A DNA stretch of 64,000 bases from Gari tellinella. Lineage: Eukaryota > Mollusca > Bivalvia > Cardiida > Psammobiidae. The stretch spans positions 54,496,216 to 54,560,215 of the forward strand of contig OV277868.1 of NCBI GenBank assembly GCA_922989275.2, given 5' to 3'. The notes beneath the pieces are model-generated. The model made no database searches. It saw only the letters and a program-made list of their open reading frames with translations, and was not told the DNA's origin. Positions 10,780-22,745 of the stretch are shown here, one piece after another (the stretch's first letter is position 1; every line of letters starts with the position of its first letter). The translations under genes were made by a program, and so were the position numbers.

Positions 10780-11152
10780 CATCCCTTGACTGATTGTCTC
10801 GTCGTAGGGGAGATTCTGATGCCGAAGAAGCTGTCCTTTGTCTCCAACCTGGTCCATCTGCAGCATATGTTATCAGCTCTGGCATTGACAGTGCTGTCCA
10901 CTCTTTTACGTTGTCGGACCAACTCTTCCTCTGTCTTCCTCGTCTACGCCCACCTTCCACTGTCCCTTGGAGGATAGTTTTGCTAAGACTGTTGTGTCTT
11001 GTGGTGTGGCCAAACCACTTCAATTTCCTTTTCTTGACGTCACGGCGCTCGGCGTTAAATGATCCGCTGGTAACGTCAATAATCAGGACGTTGAATAATT
11101 CCCTCTTGAAATTGAAGTTCTTCTCTGATTTGCAAAATTTAGTGATGGTCAT
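10780..11152 (-). pseudogene. LINE reverse-transcriptase ORF, C-terminal fragment
   Basis: The minus-strand frame contains RKLKWFGHTTRHNSLSKTIL followed by a basic stretch (GGRRRGRQRKSW) and a W-x-D-type region. This is the typical C-terminal tail of non-LTR retrotransposon polyproteins (the motif usually reads R-W-x-G-H-x-x-R). The RT core and endonuclease are missing, so this is a 5'-truncated, dead copy. The adjacent lower-coordinate sequence (about 10380-10780) would be its 3' UTR side. The clade cannot be assigned from this piece. Confidence 0.75.
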
Positions 11153-11159
11153 CTTCGGA

Positions 11160-11985
11160 TAATTATGTTGAACGAATTTCTTGTAAAATCGGTATCAAGC
11201 AGAAATAGAACAGATATTGTTGGTACTAATTCAACATGCTTTTTGATTAATTTGTACTTGAGTGGATCTGTCGTTCCTTGCTGCCATGTTGCACTCAATG
11301 CATCTGTAGTTTCCTTTTCAAGAGTATAGGGAACTGAATGCTGCATTACTAGTACATGAAGTTAAATAAATTTTGCTGTTTTCTGCGATTCATGTGCGGA
11401 TCCCGAGGGATGGGGAGGGAGTTCCGGAGGTCCGAAGTGTTTTTTGTACAGTAAAAATCTCGCCCCAACAGCTGGATTCTCCCCCATCCCTTCTGAGATT
11501 GGCTGGACCCCCTCTGAAAAGAGCTGATAGCCCAATATTAGACTACGGAAATCGAATTCTTAAAAAAAGGCCATCACCATTTTCGACCCCTTTTCTGAGA
11601 GAATTTTGAATAATACCATACGCGGATCCAGACTATTTTCAGGGTCGGGGTTAGCCTGGTTATGTCCCTTTATCTTCAGACAGTTAGGGCTAGGCAACGG
11701 GCAAAAATGGCGGCACCCATGAAAGAGAGGAAACCGGGAACCATAATGATAAGTGGTGGGTGGAGTCATATGAGCTTAATAGGGCGTTTTCTTATATTAG
11801 GTGGTTCACGATAAGCCATTGTAGTAAATGGGAACAGTTTTATACAAAGTTACACTATCAATAAAAAAATACAGGCGAACCAGTTGAATTCAGTATGAAT
11901 TCGAGCAACGAATTTATTTCAAAACAAGCCCTATTATCGGATATTATACAGGTCCGTTGACATTTCGGATAAATAAAACCTCGCC
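11160..11985. other. Non-coding, no feature recognised
   Basis: 11370-11610 is GC-richer than its surroundings but has no recognisable protein or RNA. The rest is ordinary AT-rich sequence. Confidence 0.3.
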
Positions 11986-11989
11986 AGAT

Positions 11990-13690
11990 TGTATGATTAT
12001 TATTGAATTACGGACATACGCGCCAAAATGAAATCTTCGTAGGAACTCTATGAACATTTCTACATAGGTTCTTCGAACGTACCTTAGTACATGTACCATG
12101 GTAAAAACATAGGATGATATTCTTTTTTGTCTATGGGTATTTGAAATATGTAATATAGCCTTTCTCGGCAAAGAGTTGGCATGCATTATTTTTGGCTTTC
12201 TGAAATAATGTTAAGTAATAATTGGCACAAACAGACTATAAAACAGTTAAAAGGTGATGCTTACTAAAGGTATGATGCAAAGTGTATACATTATAGTGTG
12301 TTGCCTGAAGTATGTGCATTTTTCTTAACTGTTTTTTGGCTCAAATTCAATGAACACACTTACTAAATCAAAATATATCCTTAAGACATGGATCAATCTT
12401 CATAAATAGATCTAAATGCTTTAGGTGTGGATAATACGAAAATGGTAAAAAAAAAAAAGCGCATATATTATATATAAAAAAACCGCCCCTAGAATGCACC
12501 AAAGACAATAGAATTAAAAGATATCCCGGGAAGCATGCCCCGGACACGCTAGTAAAAGTGCTAGAGCACTTATTAGAGGGGGTAGAGGTAGACTAGGCTA
12601 ATAGCCGGAAGACAACGTCAAAAGATATTATCCTTTATCATTAATAATTTGTTATTTTAAGTTGAACATTTACATGGATTTTTATTAGTATTTTACCTGT
12701 TTTAAATGCACAGCACGACCCTGAACGCTTCTGAAGCCATCTAAGAACAAAATTTCACCGGGGGAGCAAGTCCCCGAACCCCAACTAGTTAGAGGGGGTA
12801 TACTGATATGAGTATGTAGGGTAGACGTTGAAGCTTAATATCTGGAAAGAAACCTGTCGAGAAATGTTGTCCAAGATTTAAATATGTGGGGTCATTTGAA
12901 GTATTTTTTTTACAAATACTGAGCAAAAGTAGAAACGTCCCACACGATTACAGGAACATTTGCTGGAAAGTTATAATGTTGATTGTCTAAAACCTATACC
13001 GAAAATGAAGTTTATCATTTTTAATCCATATCAGTTAACCTCATACTGCTGTGAAGAATTTTTTTCGAGTGACGTAATGAAGAAGTTGGTAGGGGTCTGA
13101 ATAAAAGTTGTTTTTTTCTTAAAATGTTTAGGTGTTTAATGAATTATCATAAAAAGTCCAAAGTTGTATTCAGTATCATTAATATCGTGAATGGCCACTA
13201 TTTGCACCAATACACGCTACATTTCTACGGCGTAGCGTAACGTTCAATAAGTACCTCAGTCCTCCACGCTTGCCTGTGAAGCCTGTCTCAAATCTTGACT
13301 GCTGAATCTTGAATGTTAAAATTTGTATAGCCTACCATCTGCATTGCTCGGTGAGATTCGTCACGAAAGAGAACTCGGTGCCAGTCAGCCTGCTTCCAAT
13401 TCAAATGACGTCGTGACCACAATTTAACATAGCACCACGCGTCTTAAGTTTGACCGAAATATGGGTGTCGTGCTCTGATGGGTTAAGCGTTGGATCGCAA
13501 GCGATAACTAAGGTCTGTGTGTCTGTATGTGTTCTCGGGTTCACACTAAATTTCACGTTTATAGAGATTGTTAGAAACCGAAAGTATCCACGGAATGTAA
13601 CCGACACGCACACTTTCGTTGAGTAACGATTCTTGAATTATCGTACTTTGTTACCATGAATTTGGCGCGTATGCCCTTAAGTTGTCTCAT
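11990..13690. repeat. Dispersed repeat, copy 1 of a mosaic family
   Basis: Three blocks recur at 41.2-42.8 kb. 11990-12390 (ACATAGGTTCTTCG..., AAAGAGTTGGCATGC...) matches 41240-41600. 12480-12620 (CCGGACACGC..., AATAGCCGGAAGACAACGTC) matches about 42480-42640. 13500-13690 (GAAACCGAAAGTATC, TTTCGTTGAGTAACGAT) matches about 41760-42060. The last two blocks are in swapped order in the second copy. No open frame longer than about 80 codons supports a gene. Confidence 0.65.
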
Positions 13691-13755
13691 TTGTTGGAAC
13701 ACTAACCTTATTTTCGGCTATTATATATATCAGTTGATTTAACCCCCGTACTGAG

Positions 13756-13823
13756 CCGTTGGTGTATTGGTTAGGATCCCTGCTTCTCGTCCAGGCGGCT
13801 CAGGTTCGATTCCCGTCACCGGA
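13756..13823 (+). tRNA. tRNA-Glu(CTC)-like gene, probably decayed
   Basis: The sequence aligns end to end with a eukaryotic tRNA-Glu: the D-region TGGTTAGGAT and B box GGTTCGATTCC are intact. The acceptor strands CCGTTGG and TCACCGG pair at six of seven positions (one of them a G-T). The anticodon loop TTCTCGT reads CTC with T at position 33. The T stem and one anticodon-stem pair are mismatched. Runs of five and six T follow within 20 bases, as expected for Pol III termination. Probably a pseudogene or promoter unit rather than a translating tRNA. Confidence 0.55.
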
Positions 13824-14321
13824 ATGTATTTTTCTTTTTTGGTCATAATTTTTTAAACGTAGTAAATAATAAATGTCATCTATTTAATGATTTATTTTTC
13901 GGAAAACCAATAAAAGTAACTAAACTAATGTTTGATTTACCACTCAAAGTTTAATTAGCAACAAAGGTATACGCCTTCATAGATTGGCTACCAATTAATG
14001 CATTGACCCTGCCACTGTCTCACCGTATAACTTCCAAAATATTTTGATCAATTCCATCCAAACATGGAGAAATCAATGCTATAGGTTCAAATTTTACAGA
14101 TTCTAATACGTCGTCGTTATTCATTCGGTTACATATAGATCTACACTTTTAAATTTGTTCAGGTTCCGGAGGGGAAAATTGAGGAAATTCTGAGATTTCA
14201 TCAACTTTTTTAAACTCATTGAATTTTACATTTCAATGTTCTTAGAGGTGTTATTCGATCGTAAAAAAATTTAACGTTTTATATTGAAAATACATTTCCA
14301 AATAAAGAGTAAAAAAATATT

Positions 14322-14390
14322 AAGCCGGCTGGGATTCGAACCTGGGTCGCCTGGACGAGCAGCAGGGACGCTAACCACTACACCAACGAT
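14322..14390 (-). tRNA. tRNA-Glu-like unit, inverted partner
   Basis: Read on the minus strand it has TGGTGTAGTGGTTAGCG, the anticodon loop TGCTCGT (T33 replaced by G), the B box GGTTCGAATCC, and a run of seven T downstream. It is the inverted partner of the unit at 13756-13823. The acceptor stem does not pair, so it is a pseudogene by structure. Confidence 0.5.
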
Positions 14391-14839
14391 ACAATATACT
14401 AATATGTAATCCAACTTATTTATAGTAGCCGAAAATAGGAGTGCTTTAAAATGATTCGTTGCACGAATTTCTGCTGAATTCAGTCGCTTACCACATATGT
14501 TTGAATTGGTAATTTAGTTTTGAATAACATATGTTACAATGAGATATATAACTCTATTTCATGGCGGCGGCCATTATTACATATAGCCTGACGTACTTTG
14601 TGAAGAAGTCGGGTACCAGACTAGGTCGGGGTCTGGTTACCTTTTTGTTAGTAACGCGTGACGTTAATCGATGATTTTGGGGTTTCGCACTTAATTACAG
14701 GGTTTTTGACAAATTCAGAGGGGCCCAATCGATTTCGGGGTGGGAGATGAGGCTATCATTGAAAATGGTAATTTTACTGCACAAAAATAAAATAAAAAAA
14801 CCGACCCCAAATCCCTCTAGATCCGTGCTTGGTTATTAC

Positions 14840-14970
14840 TTACAGCCTCCTTTAAGTTGTCGCATGTCATCAAAACTAGAAACAGGGGTAAAGGTAGGAT
14901 TCTTAAAATCGCACTTGAAAAAATGCAAATTGGAAATCTTAGGATTTTTCACTTATGGCAGGCTCCATAC
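14840..14970. repeat. CAGGGCTGCC-family MITE remnant
   Basis: Contains the family tail (GGTAGGATTCTTAAAATCGC, GGAAATCTTAGGATTTTTCA, TTATGGCAGG) but no intact left end and no duplication. Confidence 0.6.
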
Positions 14971-14974
14971 ACTT

Positions 14975-16372
14975 TTGTTCAAGGCTCCCTTATATTAGAC
15001 ATATATTGTGTGTGTGACTAGCCTTTATTTCTGCTAGAACAATTCTACTTTTAGACGCATGAGAGATACATGTTGCTCTAGGCCCATTTTTTGCAGCCGA
15101 CGATGAGGTTATTAAAGTCTTGAATTTCATTATGTAGAATTTGACAAATACAAGTGGGGGTCTGGGGGTCCTTCCCCGGAAGAAAAATTGAAATTAGAAA
15201 TGAAATGGTGAGCTCTGAAGTGTGTTTGGAGGGATTTAGAAAATAAGGTCTAACCCCCTTTAGCCTTCAGTTTTTATGCCTTTTTTGGCGTTTTTAATTT
15301 TCTTTATTTTTTCACAGCCTAAAAAAATTTGTAGGCCCGGGCCTGTTGTGCCTAATAGCAGCTACGCCCCTGGCAGCCCTGGATTCTGTGCCATCGGTGG
15401 GCTACGGATTGTTTTTTTTAAAGATCAAACTCCTTATTGTTGGACCTAAACTAGATCTAGATAGATCTAGTTGCAACTTTGCAACATCATAAGTAGGCTA
15501 CTAGATCCAAATGTTAGGCTAGCATGCACTTTATTAATTGGTACACATGAACTTAAAGGAAACGGCATCAGCAGTAGAAACAACTACTGGTTAAAATGCA
15601 AGTGAAACAACAACAACAACAACAGCAACAGCAAACACTAGCAGAATCAACAAATAATTGACAATCGAATGCGAAACTGTATACATGTACAGGGTAGATC
15701 TACAGTTAAACCCGTGAACAGCGGTCACCAGCGGCTTCCCGACTGAGAGTGAAATATCTACGTTGATCTTATTGACGTCACAGACAGACGTGTAATACGC
15801 AATTTCGTGAAATCATGACGACAAATAGGATTTCTAGGAAATTAGTAATCTATGTCTATAAATAGACCGAACGTCAACGCAATGCCAACGCGTGCCATTG
15901 TCAAAACTTAATGAATATGAATTTATTAAACTAACAAAGTTCATCAACAAGGTCAAGATATAATGTACAGTTGTACACCATCACATGTACGCGTCTCTCT
16001 GTCTTAACCATGCAGATATTAATTAACCAATTTGTGCCTATCTTCTAGCTTCCTAAATCTTTAAGGGACATCGGGAAACAGTGTGACGTCTGATCAGATT
16101 CTACACTGTTTGTTGATAGGAATAATTTCAATATAAAACAAAACGAAAATTAAAATTTAGAACAGGCACCCTTAGATCTACATAAAAATGGACTAATTTA
16201 ATAGCATGGAAGAATCCACTTGATATAAACGGGTTCATATTTAAATTGTTAATTGATTATCGGTAATTGATAGGGGTAATTGATTACTGATATAAGCATT
16301 GCCTGCATGGTTTGTTTCCAATCACTGAAATCAATCAACAACCATCTTTACTTGATGGTGTTGCAACAGACG
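14975..16372. other. Non-coding, no gene seen
   Basis: Contains a short CAA/CAG microsatellite (15605-15637) and a decayed hairpin (16078-16124, AACAGTGTGACGTC...CACTGTTTG). 15150-15370 resembles old dispersed repeat. No open frame with a family match. Confidence 0.35.
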
Positions 16373-16378
16373 CAACTA

Positions 16379-16553
16379 CAGGGCTGCCATAGGTTGACAT
16401 GAAAAATCCTAAGATTTCCAAATTTGCATTTTTCAAGTGCAATTTTAAGAATCCTACCTTTACCCCACAGCCTACTTTCAGCCTGCTTTAAGCTACTACA
16501 AACTGGAAAAAAGTCCGAAGATTTAGGAAAAATCCGGAGAAATGGCAGCCCTG
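16379..16553. mobile_element. CAGGGCTGCC-family MITE, short form
   Basis: Ends CAGGGCTGCCA and TGGCAGCCCTG, flanked by CAACTA (16373-16378) and CAACAA (16554-16559), a 6-bp duplication with one mismatch. The left half of the interior palindrome is missing, giving 175 bp instead of about 255. Confidence 0.8.
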
Positions 16554-16704
16554 CAACAAAAGACCTCTGACGGGAAGTTATTTATTTTAGATCTACTACA
16601 CCCGAGGATTCGCTACACATGACGTGACAAAGATAGACTAGACCGAATTTGGGAAAATGTGCTCCTAAAAAGTTGTGAAGGCAAATTGGGGTAATGCTTG
16701 GCAT

Positions 16705-17335
16705 CCTAGTGTTTTAACCTAATTCAAGGGTGCTGAATCCAAATATAGTGGATGCCAAGCTGGATTCTGACTTTTAAGGGGCCAAAAAGGGGAAACAAAA
16801 TGGCCGCCATAAATTGCTTTTTTTCCATCCGAGCTGAGTTTGGGTACATTGCATGTAGCTAAAGTAGTTGACAAGTTGTATTACCTAATTGAAGGGTGCT
16901 GAATTCAACATAAGTTGACACCAAGCTGGATTTTGAATTTTAAGAGGCCAAAAAGGGGAAACAAAATGGTCGCCATATTTTCTTTTCAACCAAGCTGAGT
17001 TTGTATTAGTTTAGGAAGGTACATTGCAAGTAGCTTAAAAAGATGGATTTGTAACCTAATTGAAGGGTGCTGAATCCAATACAAGTGGCTACCAAGCTGG
17101 ATTTTGGCACTTTTAGGGGCCAATAAGGGAAAAACAAAATGGCTGCCATAAAAAAATTCCAACCAATCTAAGTTTGTATTAGTTGGGTAAAGGTACATTA
17201 CATGTAGCTTAAAAGATGGCTAGTTTCATAACCTAATTGAAGAGTGCTAATCCAAATAAAGTAGATACCAAACTGGATTTTGACTTTTAAGGGTTCAAAA
17301 AGGGGAAACAAAATGGCCGCCATAAAATATACTCA
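16705..17335 (+). repeat. Left subterminal tandem array, about four 175-bp units
   Basis: Each unit runs AACCTAATTGAAGGGTGCTG, then CCAAGCTGGATT, GGCCAAAAAGGGGAAACAAA, ATGGCCGCCAT and a variable AT tail ending GGTACATTGCATGTAGCT. Units start near 16710, 16882, 17050 and 17230. Confidence 0.85.
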
Positions 17336-18179
17336 TTACGCCAAATATTAGCCTATTCCTTTTGAAATCAACCCAAGATGTGTTAGAACTGAAAGTAGTC
17401 CAACAACAAATCATAGGGAACTTGAACATGAAATTTGTAGTATTATACTGAATAGAATTTATCACAATGGCAGCCGTTTTAAAAATCAAATAGGCCGTAT
17501 ATTCGGTTCACTTGCAAAAAAAAGAACAATTTTCCTTTGGTATGTTGAGCAATAGTTGGGTTGCATATTTTAGATTTGAAATGAAAGCGACCCTTCCCCT
17601 TGTTTTCAATTTCCCATACTTTGTAGCAGTCAGCAATAATTTGAAGAAAAAACAATCCCAATATGACTGCCACAATGGCAACATAGAGGTGTGCATTATT
17701 TCAAAAAGTCCTATAGCCATGCATACACATATGGAACCAGATTTATTAATGAGTACATGCAGTTCTAGTCTGTTATTAAGATTGCTGTTCTAGATCTACC
17801 CATTGCTTCTGAATCAAGAGAATATGTTTTCTGCCCAGGATGCAGCTTACGTAAATAACATCTGTATCAAATGGTTGATTCACTTGTTTTACAATAGGGC
17901 CCTGCTACTATTGTGTATTATCTTTATTCCATACTGATTCGTATCCTGAATTTCCAATCAATTGCTTGGATATTAAATGTATAAACTGATATATGTATAT
18001 AAAACATGTATATTTGCAATTCATTAGAGGCAACATGCATGTATACAAACAGGCCCTTTTATGACTGATGTAGATCTTTGAATTTATCTATAACTTGAAT
18101 TAGCTCTACAGAAGGAATGGTTTGGTGGTATGCAGGATGATGCAACCTCAATAGTTGAAGCTAAAGACATGGCATTTCC

Positions 18180-20560
18180 TCGAATTGCAGGGTTGAATAC
18201 ATACATGACATTTTGAAGGTACTTGGCCGGCAAATGTCAGATTGCGGTCTCGTTGTGATATTACAATTCTTAGCTGATTTACTTGGGCCAAATGTAGTTG
18301 ACCAAATCATGTCAGGAAGAAATATGGTACTACTCCTACTGTTTCTTGAACATGATCCATTCCTGAAGGCTATTATGCAAGAAGAAAACAATGATTTCGA
18401 GGGCGTTCTTAGTGTCTTGGCATCTGGAACATTTCATGGGGAAATTGACTCGTTTCTTCGGATGATTTGCGCCGACAACCTGCTGGGCGCAACATATGCA
18501 GCAGATGGATTGCATCCTTCTGCTCCATACTAGGTGAGACAGCTTAGCCCAAAGTGACAGCACCTAGATGCGTTCAGGATGATGGTGTCGTTCTTTTTCC
18601 ACTACGATCATAACATTTATGCAAGTAGGGGTTCTGAGATATGTCAGAGATGACCATACTGCCAGACTAAGCTGAGGTAGAGTTCAAAGCAGGCAACTTA
18701 AATGTTGTTAAGGATTCAAGCCAGCCATTTAATCAAGTAGGCCTAGATCACAGCCAAGAATGGTTAATGCCACTGGTAAGACGTGGTGACATCTTTGTCA
18801 TCAAAAAGACAACGTCTGCACTTAGTCAATTGCATTGTCTTACAACATAAGAAGTCAATTAAGTATATAGACTCGCAGAATCTTCAAGTGAGAAACAAAC
18901 TGACATGTACAAACACAATGAATCATGTACAGGGAGATTGAAACAAAATGAGACAGATGATGCCAAAATTGCCAATGCACTTCAGAGTGGAACCATATTT
19001 GTTAAACCAACAACTACACAAGATATGCCATTGCAAAATTAGTAAAAAAAGATCAAGCAACTACAGACATACAGGATTCATTAATTGGTGCTAGACAACT
19101 AGGAGAAGAAACTCTCAACAAGTTTGTAAAATGTAAAATCACGTCTGATTGTCGATGAAGTAGGACAAACAGCACTAGCAAAATAATCCCCTAAGCTATG
19201 CTTCTCTCTATTATGTACCAAAGATGTCCAACTTCAAATCAGCACAGAAGGTTATCAAAGTGGATAGAAAGATAATACAAAAGCTCATAACAGCATACAA
19301 AGCCCATCGCCCTTTAAATCTGAAGCAGATTCTTCAGCATTAATTAATGCCCGGGCCTATGTCTGCTAGCAAATCACTCCTATCTGATATCCTAACCAAT
19401 GATCTGGTAATTACATCTAGCATGACCCTATATGGAACAATAGCAATAGTCATAGATGGACAGGCCTTGGTAATGGCTATTGGGAAACCACATGGCGTCA
19501 CATTCCCTGGCTATGCAGTTGCATTTGTGAACGATGTGAGGACCATGGATGCAAACATCGAGCGGAATTATGTAGTTTTTGACCATTACTAACAACATTC
19601 CATAAAATCTTGAACAAGGTTAAATCGTGCAAAAGTATCACACCCAAAAAAAGAGTAATGGCAGACATGTCGATTCCGTTGCACAGTAACTGGGCTTGCT
19701 CATTGTCAGAGAGCAAACAGGACTTGTCCGAATTTCTTACCAATCATATCATTCAGAATGTGCTGACCAATAAGACCATCGTAGTTGCTAGTGGTCTCAA
19801 CAAGCTCATATCTGTTATATCATCAAATCCTGACCTGGAGACATTTCCACTACAAGCCAACAATGAGGAGGATGACACACGTCTGGTACTCCATTGCCTG
19901 AGCATTGTTTGTGAGTCCATTGTAGTTGCTTTTCAGGATAAAGATGTATTGGTACCCTTTGACACATGCAATGTACCACACTTTGGATGAAGAGTGACAC
20001 CTCCAAAATAAACCAAATGTGTTTCACTTCATGACATCAAACAAAGTTTATCTTATCAAGTTATTAACTTTCTGTTGGCCTTTCATGTTATTACTTGTTG
20101 TGACACTGTTTCATCGGCCCACATAAAAAAGACGGCATGGAAAGTGTGCCAAGAACAGGTTCAGTTGCTACATGGCCTCATGCAAAGGAGAACGTATACA
20201 GGCTACTGTATCAGCTGCTGAAGCATTCATACGCTGATTGTATGGAGTATTATGGACGTCGATTAAGTGGTTCAGTTTATGTGTAGCCCAGGAGCCATTG
20301 CCACCCATCAGTGATGCCAGCAGGTTCTACATCAAACGCTAATACTATCAGACAATGGTGTGGATTGTACTCAAACACTAGCATCAGTTACTGACTTTGG
20401 TTGGATGGTTGCTGGTGATAATTTGCAGCCAATTCTGTTGATGCTGCCAGCGATTCTGAATTATTGTCTAGAGATGATAAGCTGTTATTGTGCCAAGGGG
20501 TACACTAGTCTGCGCTGAGGTGCACATTCTCTTGCAAATTTATTGACACTATATCATAAT
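18180..20560 (+). pseudogene. Decayed XPG/FEN-like transposon protein with Cys-rich tail (Academ-like?)
   Basis: Several frames, broken by stops and shifts, together resemble one protein family common in metazoan mobile elements. In order: an N-terminal block (18213-18533, DCGLVVILQFLADLLGPNVV); a central block at about 19240-19600 (KQILQHELMPGPM, then IDGQALVMAIGKP and VVFDHY); a block at 19610-19990 (LTNKTIVVASGLNKL, NEEDDTRLVLH, then FQDKDVL); and a late block at about 20070-20530 (CDTVSSAHIKKTAWKV, then DFGWMVAGDNLQPIL and a Cys-containing tail). The spaced acidic motifs (IDG, EEDDTR, DKD) fit an XPG/FEN1-type nuclease fold, and Academ transposons are known to carry an XPG-like domain plus a Cys-rich region. 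That assignment is inference. The gene is dead. Confidence 0.6.
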
Positions 20561-20689
20561 GTGTGTCTAATATATTGACTACAATCCACACAATTAATGT
20601 GAGACTGGTCACGCATAATTTTGAATCATAGATAATAATGTTTGAACTTTTTTTGCTAAAACAAGGCAAAGCGTTGTCTATTTTGAGTT

Positions 20690-21840
20690 TAAAATAGCTG
20701 CCATCTTTTCAGCTACAAGTACCTTAAATGTATCTTCCTAAACTAAATACATACTCAACCGGGATTCACTATTTGAAACGATGTTGTATAATGATAAAAA
20801 AAACCACCAATGTTCTGGCGCCCATTTATTTGACCATTTTAGTCAAAATCCAGCTTTGTATCCCAATTTTTGAACCAGCACTCTTCAATTAGGTTAAAAC
20901 ACTAGCCATCTTTTAAAGCAACCTGTAAATTATCTTCCTAAATTAATTTGAATAAAAGTATACATTTACTCAGCTTGGATGCACTATTAAAATTTTGATA
21001 AAATGTTGTAAAACAATGTGAAAAAACAGTGGCCAATTTGTTTTCAATTTCTGGCCCATAAAATTCAAAATCCAGCTTTGGTATCCACTTGTGTTGGATT
21101 CAGCACCCTTCAATTAGGTTATAATACTTGCCATCTTTTTAAGCTACATGCAATGCACCTTCCTAAACTAATACAGCTTGGTTGGAAAAAACATACTATG
21201 GTGGCCATTTTGTTTCCCCTTTTTGGCCCCTTAAAAGTAAAAAACCAGTTAAGTATCTCGACTCTTTTTAGATAAGCACTCTTCAATTAGGTTATTAAAC
21301 ATGCCATCTGTTTGGCTACATGTAATGTACCTTCCTAAACTAATACAAACTTAGCTTGGATGAAAAAAAGATATATGGCGACCATTTTGTTTCCCCTTTT
21401 TGTCCCCTTTAAAGTCAAATCCAGCTTGGTATCCACTTGTGTTGGATTCAGCACCCTTTAGTTAGGTTATAAAACTAGCCATCTTTCTTTTGAAGCTACA
21501 TGCAATGAACCTTCCTAAACTAATGAAACCTCAGCTTGGATGGGAAAACTATTATTGCGGCCATTTTGTTTACCCTTTTTGGCCCCTTAAAAGTCCAAAT
21601 CCAGCTTGGTATCCACCTGTGTTGGATTCAGCACCCTTCAATTAGGTAATGCAACTTGCCATCTTGTTTAGCTGCATGCACTGTACCTTCCTAAACTAAT
21701 ACAAACTCAATTAGGATGAAAAAATAATCAATTTATGGCGGCCATTTTGTTTCCCCTTTTTGGCCCCTTAAAAGTCTGAATCCAGCTTGGCATCTACTAT
21801 ATTTGGATTCAGCACCCTTGAATTAGGTTAAATCACTAGG
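20690..21840 (-). repeat. Right subterminal tandem array, about six 175-bp units
   Basis: Inverted copies of the left-arm unit: ATGGCGGCCATTTTGTTTCC, TTTTTGGCCCCTTAAAAGTC, AATCCAGCTTGG and TTCAGCACCCTTCAATTAGG recur about every 175-185 bp. Units become more uniform toward the outer end. Confidence 0.85.
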
Positions 21841-22174
21841 ACCCAAGCATTACCCCAATTTGCCTTCACCTTTGAGATTTTTTGAAAATCGGTCTAGTCT
21901 AAGATTTGTGTCAGATTTGTGCAAATTTAATTGTTTCAACGTTAATCGTTTCAGCACTGTTTTCCCGCCGAAAGGCTGATGAAACGATTAAACAAAACAA
22001 CCCCCCTCCCACCCCACCCCAACCCAAACAAAATACAACAAACAAACAAAAATAAACAACCAAAAACCAAAGACCCGAAACACATCAACAACACCCCCCT
22101 TACATCTCGCTATGTCGCAGTGTCGTAAAACTCAACAGCTCGTTATTTAAAGAGACTGAAAACCAAATTTGTAC

Positions 22175-22496
22175 GGGAGCACTGAGGGGGCATGTGAAGA
22201 GCTTTTTTTACCTTGAATGAACAAGATCTTTTCTTGTGCGCACAAGATATATTGTGCCCACAAGATAATGATCTTGTTCCATCAAGATGTTTTCTTGTGC
22301 GCTCAAGAACAGATCTTAATGTGTTCCCTCAAGCTAAGATCTTGTTCCCTCAAATTATATCTTGTGTGCACAAGAAAAGACCTTGTTCCCTAAAGAAAAT
22401 ATTTTGTTCCCTCAAGATAATATCGTGTGCGCACAAGAAAATATCTTGTTCCCTCAAGATAAAAAAAATCTCTTCACATGTCCCCTCAGTGCTTCC
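22175..22496. mobile_element. MITE made of short ACAAGATCTTGT palindromes
   Basis: Outer inverted repeats GGAGCACTGAGGGGGCATGT and the complement of ACATGTCCCCTCAGTGCTTC bound a core (22218-22466) that consists almost entirely of alternating TCTTGT/ACAAGA half-sites joined by TTCCCTCA or GTGCGCAC. The 112-codon open frame across it is a by-product of the repeats. No target-site duplication was found. Confidence 0.7.
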
Positions 22497-22569
22497 ATTG
22501 ATTTGGCATGAAATATATAAATGGATGCCAGACGCTTATATAAGCACGTAAATAGACATGTACATGTAT

Positions 22570-22745
22570 CAGACATAAGACCGATTACTTTGAAATGTAA
22601 TCGGTTACTTTCGATTACGATTACAGCAAATGCGATTACGGTTACGGTTACTTTTTGAAAGTTACAGAGTCTGTAATCGATTCAAGTTCGATTACTTGAA
22701 AAATGTAATCGCAATTACATTTCGATTACATCGATTAAATTGGAG
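22570..22745. repeat. GATTAC-rich inverted-repeat element
   Basis: Dense TAATCGATTAC-type words on both strands (GATTACTTTGAAATGTAATC, GCGATTACGGTTACGGTTAC). A related copy lies in opposite orientation at about 33060-33245. Both adjoin the motif CAGACAT. Boundaries are approximate. Confidence 0.6.

Larger units (their letters stand above)
13699..14446. mobile_element. Inverted-repeat element with a tRNA-Glu-like unit in each arm
   Basis: The two arms are inverted copies of a segment starting near ACCTTATTTTCGGCTA (13704) and matching the complement of the right end (TAGCCGAAAATAGG, ending about 14440). Homology continues inward through the tRNA-like units to beyond their oligo-T tracts. The intervening 13840-14310 is AT-rich and non-coding. 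No clear target-site duplication was found, so the exact ends are approximate. Confidence 0.65.
16635..21900. mobile_element. Large TIR DNA transposon with tandem-repeat arms (XPG-like family 1)
   Basis: A 5,266-bp element. The ends AGACTAGACCG and CGGTCTAGTCT are inverted and are flanked by the identical 5-bp repeat AAGAT (16630-16634 and 21901-21905). After a short unmatched stretch, inverted homology resumes (GAAGGCAAATTGGGGTAATG at left; its complement at right) and continues into arrays of a roughly 175-bp unit: about four units at 16705-17330 and about six at 20690-21835 in reverse orientation. The unit contains GGTGCTGAATCCAA, CCAAGCTGGATT and AACAAAATGGCCGCCAT. The interior carries a decayed protein gene on the plus strand. 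The architecture is seen directly; the superfamily is uncertain. Confidence 0.8.

Noticed and set aside
10794..11162. 122-codon plus-strand open frame.
   Set aside because: It is the antisense shadow of the minus-strand LINE C-terminal fragment.
22213..22551. 112-codon open frame.
   Set aside because: It follows the periodic ACAAGA/TCTTGT repeats and has no composition of a real protein beyond repetition.
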